DNA of 64,000 bases from Cellulomonas sp. SLBN-39 (GCF_006715865.1 NZ_VFOA01000001.1:2294001-2358000), one strand, 5' to 3'. Shown: positions 25,474-39,879, counted from the first letter of the stretch. Translations and numbers: made by a program. Notes: a model not told the origin generated them from the sequence alone.

Positions 25474-26540
25474 CCCAGCTCGCCCCGCTCGCGCCGCAGC
25501 ACGGCGCGGGCACCCCGGCGGTCGCGACGCCCGTGCTCACGGTCGTCGTGCCCGCCTACAACTCCGACGCCTACCTCGACCGGTGCCTCGACACCCTCGT
25601 CGGCGTGGGACCGGCCGTGGAGGTCGTCGTCGTCGACGACGGCTCGACCGACGGGACGGCCGCGCTGGCGCAGCGGTACGCGGAGCGGCACCCGGGCGTC
25701 CGGGTGGTCAGCAAGGCCAACGGCGGCCACGGCTCGGCCGTCAACACGGGCCTCGAGCACGCCACGGGCACGTGGTTCAAGGTCGTCGACTCCGACGACT
25801 GGGTCGACGTGGACGCGTTCGCCGAGCTGGTGCGCACCCTGCTCGCCTTCGTCGAGGGCGGCCAGGACGTCGACCTGGTCGTGTCGAACTTCGTCTACGA
25901 GAAGACCGGCAAGCGGACGAAGACGGTGGTGCGGTTCGGCAGCGCGCTGCCGCGGCGGACCGTGACGACGTGGTCCGGCACGCGCCGGTTCCGCCGCGGG
26001 CGGTACATGCTCATGCACGCGATGGTGTACCGCACGCAGCTGCTGCGGGACGTGGGGCTGCGCCTGCCCGAGCACACCTTCTACGTCGACAACCTCTACG
26101 CGTTCGTCCCGCTCGCCCGGGTGCGCACCCTGTACTACCTGGACGTCGACCTGTACCGGTACTTCATCGGCCGCGAGGACCAGTCGGTGCAGGAGGCGGT
26201 GATGCTGCGCCGCCTCGACCAGCAGCTGCGCGTCAACCGCGCGATGCTGCGCCACCTCCACGACACGCCGGTGACGGACCGGCGCCTGCGCCGCTACCTG
26301 CTGCACCACCTGGAGATCGTCTGCGCCGTGTCGTCGGTGCTGCTGCTGCGCTCGGGCACCCCGCAGGACCTGGCCGCCCGTGACGCCCTGTGGGCCGAGC
26401 TGCGCGCCGAGGACTGGTGGCTGTACCGCCGGGTGCGCTGGTCGGCCGTCGGCGCGCTGAGCAACCTGCCCGGCCGGCCGGGGCGGCACGTGTCGCTGCT
26501 GGCCTACCGTCTCGCGCAGCGGGTCGTCGGGTTCAGCTGA
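25470..26540 (+). CDS. Family 2 glycosyltransferase
   Basis: 356 residues. The GT-A fold is clear: VVVPAYNSDAYLDRCLDTL, VVVDDGSTDGT, ANGGHGSAVNTGL and the metal-binding VVDSDDWV. The C-terminal ~130 residues are basic and helical but lack convincing TM segments, so GtrA may provide the membrane anchor. Donor and acceptor are unknown. ATG 25470 overlaps the GtrA-like stop. Its own stop overlaps the convergent nagB stop by 8 nt. Confidence 0.9.
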   Translation: MTQLAPLAPQHGAGTPAVATPVLTVVVPAYNSDAYLDRCLDTLVGVGPAVEVVVVDDGSTDGTAALAQRYAERHPGVRVVSKANGGHGSAVNTGLEHATGTWFKVVDSDDWVDVDAFAELVRTLLAFVEGGQDVDLVVSNFVYEKTGKRTKTVVRFGSALPRRTVTTWSGTRRFRRGRYMLMHAMVYRTQLLRDVGLRLPEHTFYVDNLYAFVPLARVRTLYYLDVDLYRYFIGREDQSVQEAVMLRRLDQQLRVNRAMLRHLHDTPVTDRRLRRYLLHHLEIVCAVSSVLLLRSGTPQDLAARDALWAELRAEDWWLYRRVRWSAVGALSNLPGRPGRHVSLLAYRLAQRVVGFS

Positions 26541-27288
26541 CCGTCGCCGCACGGCGCCCCGCGGGCAGCAGGGCGGCGGCCGCGGTGTCGAGCACGACCG
26601 TCACGTCGGCGTGCAGCTGCACGACCGACGCGGGCACCTGCCGGCCCACGGGCCCGGTGAGCGCGGCGGCCACGGCCGGCGCCTTGTCCTCGCCCGTCGC
26701 CACCAGCAGGAGCCGACGGGCCGACAGGATCGTCGCCAGGCCCTGGGTGATCGCGCGGGTCGGCACGGCGTCGACGTCCCCGCCGAAGAACCGGGCGTTG
26801 GCGGCGCGCGTGCGCTCCGTCAGCGGCACGGCACGGGTGCGCGACGCCGGGTCGGAGCCCGGCTCGTTGAACGCCAGGTGGCCGTTGTGCCCGATGCCCA
26901 GCACCTGCAGGTCCACGCCGCCGGCGGCGGTCAGCGCGGCCTCGTACGCGCGCGCCGCGGCGTCCGGGTCGCCCGCCGAGCCGTCGGGGACGTGCACGCG
27001 CGCCGGGTCCAGCCCGAGCGGCCGGGTCACCGTGCGGTCGACGACGGCCCGGTACCCCTCGGGGTGGTCGGGCGCCAGGCCGACGTACTCGTCCAGCGCC
27101 CACGCGCTGACCTGCCGCACGTCGAGCCCCCGGCGCACGTGCGCGACGAGCGCGGCGTACAGCGGCTCGGGCGACGACCCGGTGGCGACGCCGAGACGCA
27201 GCGCCGGCCGGTCGCGCACCGCGTCCGCGACGAGCGCGGCGGCGGTCGTGCCGACGGCGGCGGGGTCGGTGACGACCTCGATCCTCAT
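26533..27288 (-). CDS. nagB: Glucosamine-6-phosphate deaminase
   Basis: Converts glucosamine-6-phosphate to fructose-6-phosphate and ammonia. 251 residues. Motifs: LGVATGSSPEPLY, the catalytic-base region WALDEYVGL and GIGHNGHLAFNEPGS. It is a little shorter than E. coli NagB (266) and lacks the C-terminal part linked with allostery. ATG 27288 has GGAGGG upstream and overlaps the SIS-gene stop by 4 nt. Last gene of the ABC-importer operon, giving its product an entry into glycolysis. Confidence 0.92.
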   Translation of the reverse strand: MRIEVVTDPAAVGTTAAALVADAVRDRPALRLGVATGSSPEPLYAALVAHVRRGLDVRQVSAWALDEYVGLAPDHPEGYRAVVDRTVTRPLGLDPARVHVPDGSAGDPDAAARAYEAALTAAGGVDLQVLGIGHNGHLAFNEPGSDPASRTRAVPLTERTRAANARFFGGDVDAVPTRAITQGLATILSARRLLLVATGEDKAPAVAAALTGPVGRQVPASVVQLHADVTVVLDTAAAALLPAGRRAATVS

Positions 27289-28373
27289 GCGGGTCCCTCC
27301 GGGGTCTTGCTGCCGAGCCGGGTGTGGAAGCCGGGGTGCACGTCGTCCTCCGGGGTCAGTCCGCGGGCCGAGGTGAGCGCCACCGCCAGGAGCTGCAGCG
27401 CCACGACGGCGACGAGCGGCGCGGCCGGCCCGTCGCCCACCCCGACGCGGACGTGCCGGTCGCCGGTGGTGCCGGGCGGGTCCGTGGGCGGCCCGCCGGT
27501 GCGGACCTGCAGCACGCGGCCGCCGATCTCGACGACGAACGCCGCCAGCGCCTCGGCGTGGGCCGCGGGGGCGTCGTCGTCGCCGACGACGACGAGCATG
27601 CTGCCGGGGCCGAGCCGTCGGTGCGGGCCGTGCAGGAACTCCTCCACGTCCCACACGTCGACCGGCACGCGCGCGGTCTCGAGCACCTTGAGGGCGCCCT
27701 CGTCCGCAGCGGGCCGCCACCGCCCCCACGTGACGACGTGCACGGACTCGGGGGCGGGGCGCGCGCACACGGCGGCGACCGCGGGGGCGGCGTCGGCGAG
27801 CACCGCGCGCACGCGGTCCGGGAGGTCGTCGAGGAACGCCAGGGACGCCCCGGCAGGGTCGTCGAGCGCACGCAGCAGCAGGTGGAGCGCCACGACGGTG
27901 GCCGTGAACCCCTTGGTCTTGGGGCCGACGCGCTCGGGCCCGCACGCGACGTCGAGCACCGCGGACCCGCCGCGGCCACCGGGCCCGGGGTCGCCCGTGA
28001 CGAGGAGGGTCGGGGACCCGGCGGCCCGGGCCCGGTCGAGGACGGCGCGGGTGCCGGTGCTGCGTCCGCTCTGGGACACCCCGACGACGAGGAGGTCCGG
28101 GCCGAGGCCGAGGTCCTCGTCGCCGTGCAGCGCGTCGCCCGGCACGAGGACCCGGACCGGGCGGGCCGCGGACGGCCGCGCGAGCCGGGCGGCGTGGTGG
28201 GACGTCCCGGATCCGACGAGCAGCACCCGGGTCGTCCCACCGGCGTCCGCCGCCGCCAGGGCGGCCCGGACCGCGGCGGGCAGCACCGCGCGCTGGTGGG
28301 CCAGCACCGCGGGCTGCTCGTGGAGGTGCGCGGCCACGGTGCCGGGCGCGGGGGTCGCGGGTGCGCGGCTCAC
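27285..28373 (-). CDS. SIS-domain sugar isomerase/deaminase (AgaS/GlmS-like)
   Basis: 362 residues with two sugar-isomerase domains: VGSGTSHHAARLA (~54) and GVSQSGRSTGTRAVLD (~100), then the second around VVTWGRWRPAADEGALK and WDVEEFLHGPHRR, ending in the typical Lys-containing C-terminus. There is no glutaminase domain, so it is not GlmS itself. Relatives (AgaS, FrlB, GlmD-like) isomerise or deaminate amino-sugar phosphates, which fits its overlap with nagB. GTG 28373 overlaps the upstream stop (GTGA). Confidence 0.82.
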   Translation of the reverse strand: MSRAPATPAPGTVAAHLHEQPAVLAHQRAVLPAAVRAALAAADAGGTTRVLLVGSGTSHHAARLARPSAARPVRVLVPGDALHGDEDLGLGPDLLVVGVSQSGRSTGTRAVLDRARAAGSPTLLVTGDPGPGGRGGSAVLDVACGPERVGPKTKGFTATVVALHLLLRALDDPAGASLAFLDDLPDRVRAVLADAAPAVAAVCARPAPESVHVVTWGRWRPAADEGALKVLETARVPVDVWDVEEFLHGPHRRLGPGSMLVVVGDDDAPAAHAEALAAFVVEIGGRVLQVRTGGPPTDPPGTTGDRHVRVGVGDGPAAPLVAVVALQLLAVALTSARGLTPEDDVHPGFHTRLGSKTPEGPA

Positions 28374-30073
28374 CCGACGGCCTCCACGTCGACGTGCAGC
28401 GGCCGGTCGGTCCAGCCGCCGACGAGCACGCGCGTGCCCGGCACCCGGTCGTGCCCGTGCACGTAGCCGAACACCTCCCCGTCCTCGAACGCCGGCGGCA
28501 CGGTCGCGTCGTGGCCGCGCACGCGCACGCGCAGCACGTCGTCCCCGGCGCGGACCGTCAGCGCGTCCCCGCGCAGGACCCACGCGTCCGGCACGTCGGG
28601 GTGCGGCTCGATCCCGTCGACGTCGCCGTCGCCGAGCACGAGCTCCAGGCCCAGGCGGGTGCGCACACCGCGGCACGCGACGTCGACCGTCGGGCCCTGG
28701 GGGCGCAGCCCGACCTGGACCGTCGTCGACAGACGCAGGTCGCTGCGGGGTCGGTCGCCGAACGACATCTCGGCGAAGAACCGCCCCTCGTCGGTCAGGG
28801 CGTACCGCCCGCCGGGGTCGCGGTCCGCCGGCGCGAGGGGCTGGTAGTAGCCGCTGACGCGCTCGCCGGTCAGCGTGACGGTGCGCCCCTGGAGCGCCAG
28901 CGCGTCCGGACGGAACGCCCCGGTGTCGAAGAACGCGGGGGACACCCGCAGCGCCCGCAGGCGTGCGGCACCGTGGCGGACCTGCACGAGGGTGGCGCTG
29001 TTGGCCAGGCCCGACGCGATCCGGCCGGTCCGCGGGTGGTCCGAGCCGCCGAACACCGTGGTCGTCGTCGTCCCCGCGCGGTGCCGCACGAGCCCGACCG
29101 TCGGCAGGTGCGTGGTGCCGTCGACGGCCGGCAGCTCCGGCGGCAGCACCGCGAGGCGCGCGGGGTCGAGCAGGGCGTCGACCAGCTCGCGCGCGTGCTC
29201 CACGTGCGGCGAGGCGCACGCGACGCGTGCGAGGCGGGCGAGCCGACCGTCGCCCGTGGTCACGGCCGCCCACCGGAGCTGGCCGGCGAAGCCGTGCAGC
29301 GCGAAGGTCTCGCGCTGGTCCTGCCGCCGGGAGTGGACGGAGACGACCTCCCCGTCGTCGTCGCTCAGCGCGACGAGCGTGCGCAGCGAGGCCAGCACCG
29401 GCTCCCGCAGCGCCGGGCGGTCGAGGAGCCGGGCGACCGTCAGGAGCGCGGGGTGCGAGACGTACGCGGCGTAGTTGGGGCTGCGCTCGGAGTAGAACCC
29501 GTCGGCGTCGACGTCGACGCCCTCGGCGAGCCACTCGTCGACCCGGTCGACCAGGCGCGTGTCCCCGGTGAGCCGGTGCAGGCCGGCGAGGGCGGCGCAC
29601 AGCTCCCACCGGTGGTTGGGGGTGTGCACGCCGCCGACGAGCAGGTGCTCCAGCGACCGCAGCGCGACGGCCCGCAGCCGCGGGGCCACGCCGCCCGGCC
29701 CCGGCGAGCCGTGCGCGGCGAGCACCTCCAGCGTGGCCGCGACGTCGTTCAGCGTGAACGAGGAGTCCGGCGGCGAGACGAGGTTGTCGCCGTCGAACAG
29801 CCCGGTGGGCCCCTGGAGGCGCTCGAGGTGGTCGACGAGCGCCGTGGCGGCGGTGGCGCGCCGGGCGTCGGCGGGGCCGACGAGGTCGGCCACCGCCAGG
29901 ACGAGGACGGAGCGCATCGTGGCGCGGTGCGGCAGGGCGGCGGGGACCGCGCCGTCCGGCACGGCGGCCAGGACGGCCTCGGCCTCGGCGACGGCGCCGG
30001 CGACGAGGCGGTCGCGCCAGGCGGTGTCGACGCCCCTGCCGGCGGGCGTGCCTGCGGGTACGGGTGCGGGCAC
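28370..30073 (-). CDS. Unrecognised protein, alpha/alpha-toroid plus beta-sandwich; possible polysaccharide lyase
   Basis: 567 residues without signal peptide. Residues ~20-300 look like a helical toroid with conserved-looking aromatic/charged clusters (NHRWELC, GFYSERSPNYAAYVSHP, LHGFAGQLRW). From ~310 on it is beta-rich (GGSDHPRTGRIASG, SPAFFDTGAF). Such an arrangement, with Asn-His and Tyr motifs, occurs in heparinase- and PL8/PL12-like lyases, but I cannot assign a family. GTG 30073 is 2 nt after the permease stop. Sitting among amino-sugar genes, it may cleave an imported oligosaccharide in the cytoplasm. Confidence 0.6.
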   Translation of the reverse strand: MPAPVPAGTPAGRGVDTAWRDRLVAGAVAEAEAVLAAVPDGAVPAALPHRATMRSVLVLAVADLVGPADARRATAATALVDHLERLQGPTGLFDGDNLVSPPDSSFTLNDVAATLEVLAAHGSPGPGGVAPRLRAVALRSLEHLLVGGVHTPNHRWELCAALAGLHRLTGDTRLVDRVDEWLAEGVDVDADGFYSERSPNYAAYVSHPALLTVARLLDRPALREPVLASLRTLVALSDDDGEVVSVHSRRQDQRETFALHGFAGQLRWAAVTTGDGRLARLARVACASPHVEHARELVDALLDPARLAVLPPELPAVDGTTHLPTVGLVRHRAGTTTTTVFGGSDHPRTGRIASGLANSATLVQVRHGAARLRALRVSPAFFDTGAFRPDALALQGRTVTLTGERVSGYYQPLAPADRDPGGRYALTDEGRFFAEMSFGDRPRSDLRLSTTVQVGLRPQGPTVDVACRGVRTRLGLELVLGDGDVDGIEPHPDVPDAWVLRGDALTVRAGDDVLRVRVRGHDATVPPAFEDGEVFGYVHGHDRVPGTRVLVGGWTDRPLHVDVEAVG

Positions 30074-30075
30074 GG

Positions 30076-30975
30076 TCAGTCCTTGAGGCCGGAGCTGAGG
30101 TCGGCGCTCATCACGTACCGCTGCGCGACGAAGAACAGCACGACGAGCGGCACGATCGAGATCACCGAGGCGGGCAGCAGCAGCGTCCAGTCGATGTTCT
30201 CGGCGCCCAGGAGGCTGCGCAGCGCGACCTGCAGCGTGAAGCGGTCCGGGTCGGACAGCACGATCAGCGGCCAGATGTAGTCGTTCCAGCGCCACTGGAA
30301 GCTGAAGATCGCGAGGGTGATGGCGATCGGTCGGGACAGGGGGAGCATGATCCGGAAGAACGTCGTCAGCTCCCCGGCCCCGTCGATCCGGGCCGCGTCG
30401 AGCAGCTCGTCGGGCACCGTGAGGAAGAACTGCCGGAACATGAAGATCCCGCTGGCCGTGATCACCGACGGGATGATGATCCCGGCCAGCGAGTCGTAGA
30501 GGCCGAGGTCGCGGATCACCGTGAACGTCGGGGTGAGGATCACCTCGGTGGGCAGCATCGTCGTGGCGAGGATGCACACGAACAGGGCGCTGAGCCACCA
30601 GGAGCGGTACTTGGCCAGCGCGTAGCCCGTCGCCGCGCTGAAGAACACGGTGAGCACGGTGGTGACGGTCGCCACGAGGGCGGTGTTGCGGAAGTACAGG
30701 CTGAAGTCGACCCGCTCCCAGGCCCGCGCGTACCCGTCGAACGTCCAGGTCTCGGGCCAGATCGTCAGCGGGAAGCGGAACAGCTCGCCGCCGGGCTTGA
30801 CCGAGCTGAGCACGAACCACACCAGCGGGAACAGGAAGAGGACGACGAGCACGGCGAGCGCGAGCGTCGAGGGGGTCGCGCGCGCCACGCGCACGCCGAG
30901 CGGGGTGCGGCGGGTGCGCGGCCGCGGGCGGTCCGGCGACGGCGCGGCCGGCGCGAGGGCGGGCTCAGAAGGCAT
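30076..30975 (-). CDS. Sugar ABC transporter permease (CUT1, MalG-like)
   Basis: 299 residues, six TM helices after a basic N-terminus. The EAA loop reads DELLDAARIDGAGELTTFFR, the contact to the ATPase. The Phe-rich first helix and QWRWNDYIWP segment are typical of MalG-type subunits. No ATPase gene is in the operon, so a shared MsiK-type ATPase elsewhere is expected, as in Streptomyces. It overlaps the first permease gene by 11 nt. Confidence 0.93.
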   Translation of the reverse strand: MPSEPALAPAAPSPDRPRPRTRRTPLGVRVARATPSTLALAVLVVLFLFPLVWFVLSSVKPGGELFRFPLTIWPETWTFDGYARAWERVDFSLYFRNTALVATVTTVLTVFFSAATGYALAKYRSWWLSALFVCILATTMLPTEVILTPTFTVIRDLGLYDSLAGIIIPSVITASGIFMFRQFFLTVPDELLDAARIDGAGELTTFFRIMLPLSRPIAITLAIFSFQWRWNDYIWPLIVLSDPDRFTLQVALRSLLGAENIDWTLLLPASVISIVPLVVLFFVAQRYVMSADLSSGLKD

Positions 30976-31921
30976 CGCGGATCCTCTTCTCGAAGCGGAG
31001 CTGGACGAGGGCGATCACCAGCAGGATCACCATGAGCACCATCGACACGGCGCTGGCGTAGCCGATCTGGGCCCGGTTGAAGCCGGTCTCGTAGATGTAC
31101 TGGACGATCAGGCGGTTCTGGGTGCCGGGGCCGCCGCCGTTGAGGGCCTGCACCATGGCGAACTCCTTCATGGAGCCGATCGTGGAGAGCAGGACGACCA
31201 TGAACGTGGTCGGCGCGATGCCGGGCAGCGTGATGTGCCGGAACCGGTGCCAGGCGTTGGCGCCGTCGAGCTGCGCGGCCTCGTAGTACGACGGGGGCAC
31301 GTTCCGGATCGCGGCGACGAACAGCAGCATGTTGAACGCGACGTTCGCCCACGCGGACGCGACCACGACGACGGCGAGCGAGAGGTTCGCGTCGGACGAC
31401 CACGGCAGGGGGTCGGCGCCGGCGCGCCCGAGCACGTAGTTGACGAACCCGAAGCTCTCGCCGAACAGCCACCGCCACACGACGCCGGTGACGATCGGCG
31501 AGATGAGCCAGGGCAGGAAGAAGACGACCTTCGCGACCGAGGTGCCGCGCGCGAACCGGTTGGTCAGGAGCACCGCGATGCCGAGCGCGAGCGCCACGGT
31601 GAGCGGCACGGACAGCGCGACGTAGAGGAACGTGCGCGTCAGCGCGCTCCAGAAGTCCGCGTCGCCGGCGAGCTGCTGGTAGTTCTCCAGGCCGACGAGC
31701 TCGAGGTCGCCGATGCCGCGGTAGTCGGTGAAGGAGTAGATCAGCCCGAGCGCGCCGGGCCACACGAAGAACAGCGCGAACAGCACGATCACGACGGACG
31801 TGAGCGCCAGCGGCGCGAGCGTGTGCCGCCCGTAGGGCCGCCGTCGGCGCGGGCGGGCGGCCGCGGCCGCAGGGGCGTGCGCCGGGGCCGGTCCGCGTTC
31901 GGGCGCGTGGGCCAGGGTCAT
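30965..31921 (-). CDS. Sugar ABC transporter permease (CUT1, MalF-like)
   Basis: 318 residues with six TM helices. The EAA-type loop is PSYYEAAQLDGANAWHRFRH, followed by ITLPGIAPTTF. It forms the heterodimeric channel with the next gene product. It is preceded by a strong hairpin that separates it from the binding-protein gene. Confidence 0.93.
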   Translation of the reverse strand: MTLAHAPERGPAPAHAPAAAAARPRRRRPYGRHTLAPLALTSVVIVLFALFFVWPGALGLIYSFTDYRGIGDLELVGLENYQQLAGDADFWSALTRTFLYVALSVPLTVALALGIAVLLTNRFARGTSVAKVVFFLPWLISPIVTGVVWRWLFGESFGFVNYVLGRAGADPLPWSSDANLSLAVVVVASAWANVAFNMLLFVAAIRNVPPSYYEAAQLDGANAWHRFRHITLPGIAPTTFMVVLLSTIGSMKEFAMVQALNGGGPGTQNRLIVQYIYETGFNRAQIGYASAVSMVLMVILLVIALVQLRFEKRIRDAF

Positions 31922-31943
31922 CGGGTCCTCCGGGGTGGGGACC

Positions 31944-31971
31944 GGGGGCCGGCCCGGGCGGGCCGGCCCCC
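31944..31971 (-). terminator. Intra-operon attenuator hairpin after the binding-protein gene
   Basis: GGGGGCCGGCCC (31944-31955) pairs perfectly with 31960-31971 around GGGC. Such hairpins commonly leave more binding protein than permease mRNA. No U-tract. Confidence 0.65.
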
Positions 31972-31979
31972 GGGCGGGG

Positions 31980-33233
31980 TCAGTCGGCGTAGGCCTCGGT
32001 GGTCTGCTCGCCGATCTCGCGGACGGTGGTCTCGAGGTCCTGCTCGCCGTTGAGGTACTTCACGGTCTCGTCCTTGAGGGGCTCGTAGTCGAGGATCCGG
32101 CCCTCGTACCCGTTCTTCAGCGCGGTCGTGGCCTGGTCGCCCGCGATGGGGTCGGAGGCCTCGATCTCGGCGTAGAACATGTCGAACGCCTCGGCGTCGG
32201 CCTCGTAGGTGACGTCCAGGCCCTCGACCGCCGGCAGGAAGCCGGAGATCTGCGACAGCTCGGCGTAGTTCTCGGCGCTGTAGAGCCAGTCGACGAACGC
32301 GAGGGTCTCCTCCTCCACGCCCGTGCCGTCGAACGCGACCATCCAGTTGGTGCCGAGGTTCGTGGCCCGGGTGGGCTGCGCGGGCATGAGCGCGGTCGTC
32401 CACTCGAAGTCGGTGATGTTCTGCGAGAAGTCCGTCACCTGCCACACGCCGGAGTAGTACGCGGCGACCTGCCCGGACTTGAACATCGCCGACGGGTCCT
32501 CGTCCGACAGCCAGACCGAGCGCGGCATGAGGTCGTCGTCGTTGAGCCCGGCGAAGTACTCCAGCGCCGTGGCGCCCTCCTCGTCCAGGGCCCACGTGCC
32601 GTCCGCCTGCGGCTGCACGCCCTGCGAGCCGAACTGGTACAGGAAGGACCGCAGGCGGTGCGCGGACGCGTCCATGACCATGCCGTACCGGGCCCCGGTC
32701 GCGTCCTTGACCTCGTGCAGGGCCGCGGTCAGCTCGTCCCACGTCCAGGGCTCGTCGTCGACGCCGGGGTACTCGACGCCGGCCTCGTCGAACAGGGTGG
32801 TGTTGAGGAACAGGCCGACGGCGGTCAGGTCGGACGGCAGCGCGAGGACCTGGTCGTCGGCGTTCGGCACGAGGAGCGACTCCATGACGTCGCGCTCCTC
32901 GGCGACGGTCGTGAGGTCCAGCAGCTGCGACTCCCAGAGGGGGTCGACCTCGGACGCGCGGGCGAGGGCCGGCAGGTCCCCGGCCTGGGCGCCGGAGCGC
33001 AGCCGGGTGACGAGGTCCTCGTAGGGCACGTCGACGATCTCGACGTGGACGCCGGTCTCCTCCTCGTACCTGTCGGCCATGGCCTGGTAGCCGCCGCCCT
33101 GGTTGGCGTCGCCGGACAGCACGAACTCCAGGGTGACGGGGCCGTCGTCGTCGGCGCTGCCGCCGGAGCAGGCGGTGAGCACGAGGGCGCCGACGACGAG
33201 CGTCGACGCCGCGGTGAGGGTGCGAAGCTTCAC
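31980..33233 (-). CDS. Sugar-binding lipoprotein of an ABC importer
   Basis: 417 residues. Lipoprotein signal with lipobox L-T-A-C, lipidated Cys22, then a Gly/Ser/Asp linker and a family-1 solute-binding fold (TLEFVLSGDANQGGGYQAMADRY; GSQGVQPQADG; TNWMVAFDGTG). It faces the outside of the membrane and captures the oligosaccharide for the two permeases downstream. Its promoter carries the operator described at 33364. Confidence 0.94.
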   Translation of the reverse strand: MKLRTLTAASTLVVGALVLTACSGGSADDDGPVTLEFVLSGDANQGGGYQAMADRYEEETGVHVEIVDVPYEDLVTRLRSGAQAGDLPALARASEVDPLWESQLLDLTTVAEERDVMESLLVPNADDQVLALPSDLTAVGLFLNTTLFDEAGVEYPGVDDEPWTWDELTAALHEVKDATGARYGMVMDASAHRLRSFLYQFGSQGVQPQADGTWALDEEGATALEYFAGLNDDDLMPRSVWLSDEDPSAMFKSGQVAAYYSGVWQVTDFSQNITDFEWTTALMPAQPTRATNLGTNWMVAFDGTGVEEETLAFVDWLYSAENYAELSQISGFLPAVEGLDVTYEADAEAFDMFYAEIEASDPIAGDQATTALKNGYEGRILDYEPLKDETVKYLNGEQDLETTVREIGEQTTEAYAD

Positions 33234-33363
33234 GGTTCTCCTGACCTCTCGGAGGGCCCCGCCGGAGGCGGTCGGGGCCGGGGGTGACGCGGGTGAGGTG
33301 GTGCTCGTGCGGTGCTGCGCCGTCGGGCGGCTGCCCCTTCCGCCGACGTCGTGGTGGCCTTTG

Positions 33364-33390
33364 CTATCAGTGCGATAGGAAAGGGGTCAA
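33364..33390 (-). promoter_or_regulatory. ABC-operon promoter with palindromic operator
   Basis: CTATC-AGTGC-GATAG (33364-33378) is a 15-bp palindrome. It lies directly downstream of a strong -35 box, TTGACC on the minus strand (33390-33385), so it covers the spacer and -10 region. A bound repressor would block the transporter operon. Confidence 0.65.
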
Positions 33391-33472
33391 GACCCCCGGA
33401 GCGGACTGGTACCCGCATGAAACAAGGAATTTACGTGGGACGACTCGGCGCAGATCGCTGGTCACCAGCCTC

Positions 33473-33515
33473 TTGCCGGACCTCCTGAAGGGTGGTTCTA
33501 TCTCGCACTGATAAG
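33473..33515 (+). promoter_or_regulatory. ROK-operon promoter with second operator copy
   Basis: TTGCCG (33473-33478) and TTCTAT (33496-33501) with a 17-nt spacer form a plausible promoter. CTATCTCGCACTGATAAG (33498-33515) carries the 11-bp core TCGCACTGATA, the exact reverse complement of the core at 33365-33375. Confidence 0.6.
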
Positions 33516-33570
33516 AAACTCGGCGGCCCCGCAGGGCCGTCCCGGGCACCCGCACGGACGAGAGGCGACC

Positions 33571-34728
33571 TTGGCCAGGACCGCGGCACGCACCGCCACG
33601 ACGCGCACCGTCACGGACATCAACCGCACCGCCGTGCTCGACGCCCTCGCCCAGCACGGGCCGCTGTCCCGCTCCGCCCTGCGCGAGCGGACCGGCCTGT
33701 CGTCCGCGACCGTCGAGCGGCTGTGCGCGGCGCTGCTCGACGAGCAGCTCGTCGTCCGGGCGGGCGTCGACCGCTCCTCGGGCGGACGCCCCTCGACGCT
33801 GCTGCGGTTCGCCGGCGAGCGCCGCGTGATCGTCACCGCCGAGGTCACCGCGGCCGGGCCGCGCGGCATGCTCGTGGGGCTCGACGGGTCGCGCACCGAC
33901 CGCCTCGCGCACGCCGGCGCCCCCGACGTCGACGCCGCCGGACGCCTCGAGGACGTCCTCGACCTCGTCACGACCCTCGTCGCGCGCGCCGAGGCCGACG
34001 GGCGCGTCTGCCTCGGCGTCGCGCTGAGCGTCCCCGGCGTCGTGCACGCCGACGGCCGCGTCTCCAACTCCGCCGAGCTGGGCTGGCAGCAGCTCGCCGT
34101 GGGCCAGATCGTCGAGCACCGCACCGGGCTGCCCACGCTGGTCGAGAACGACGCCAACGCCATCGCCTTCGGCGAGTGGGCCCACGGCGCCGGGAGCGGC
34201 TCGCACAGCCTCGTCGCGGTGGTCCTCGGCGTCGGCGTCGGCGCGGGCATCGTCTCCGACGGCGCCCTGGTGCGCGGGGCGCGCTCGGGTGCCGGCGAGA
34301 TCGGCTACCTGCTCGCCGACCGCGCGGCCCTCGGGCGGATCTTCGCCCAGCAGGGCGACCTCGAGTCCCGCATCGGCGCCGTGCCGCCCCGCTACCGCGG
34401 CGCCGCCGGCCCGCTCGACGGCGCCGGGCTGCTCGCGGCCGCCGCCGCGGGGGACGTCGACGCGCGCGACCTCGCCGCCGAGGTGCTCGACCACCTCGCG
34501 CTCGCCGTGGTGGCGCTGGCCACCGTCATCGACCCCGAGGCGGTCGTCCTGCAGGGCCGGCTGCCCGCCGACGCGGGGTGGGTGGTGCGCGAGATCGAGC
34601 AGCGGCTCGCCGGGCGCATCCCGTTCCCCCCGACCATCCGCACCGCGCTGCTCGGCGCCGACGCCGCCCTCGTCGGCGTCGGCGAGCTCATGGCCCGTCG
34701 CACGAAGGGATCGGTCTACCTTGCCTGA
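33571..34728 (+). CDS. ROK-family transcriptional repressor
   Basis: 385 residues. Winged HTH at ~15-70 (NRTAVLDALAQHGPLSRSAL), then a ROK domain with VPGVVHADGRV, ENDANAIAFGEW and GVGVGAGIVSDG. The usual ROK zinc motif CxCGxxGC is absent: the region after GAGEIGY has no Cys, so the sugar or sugar-phosphate sensor differs from NagC/Mlc. TTG 33571 is the likely start, with GAGAGG upstream. It presumably binds the two operators in the divergent region. Confidence 0.88.
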   Translation: MARTAARTATTRTVTDINRTAVLDALAQHGPLSRSALRERTGLSSATVERLCAALLDEQLVVRAGVDRSSGGRPSTLLRFAGERRVIVTAEVTAAGPRGMLVGLDGSRTDRLAHAGAPDVDAAGRLEDVLDLVTTLVARAEADGRVCLGVALSVPGVVHADGRVSNSAELGWQQLAVGQIVEHRTGLPTLVENDANAIAFGEWAHGAGSGSHSLVAVVLGVGVGAGIVSDGALVRGARSGAGEIGYLLADRAALGRIFAQQGDLESRIGAVPPRYRGAAGPLDGAGLLAAAAAGDVDARDLAAEVLDHLALAVVALATVIDPEAVVLQGRLPADAGWVVREIEQRLAGRIPFPPTIRTALLGADAALVGVGELMARRTKGSVYLA

Positions 34729-39857
<5,129 letters not shown>

Positions 39858-39879
39858 CCGGGCGGACCGTCCCGGACGC

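Larger units (their letters stand above)
33234..33570. other. 337-bp divergent regulatory region of the sugar locus
   Basis: No gene. It holds promoters for the ABC operon (minus) and the ROK operon (plus), each overlapped by a copy of the same operator motif in inverted orientation. The centre (33410-33440) is AT-rich. Confidence 0.75.
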
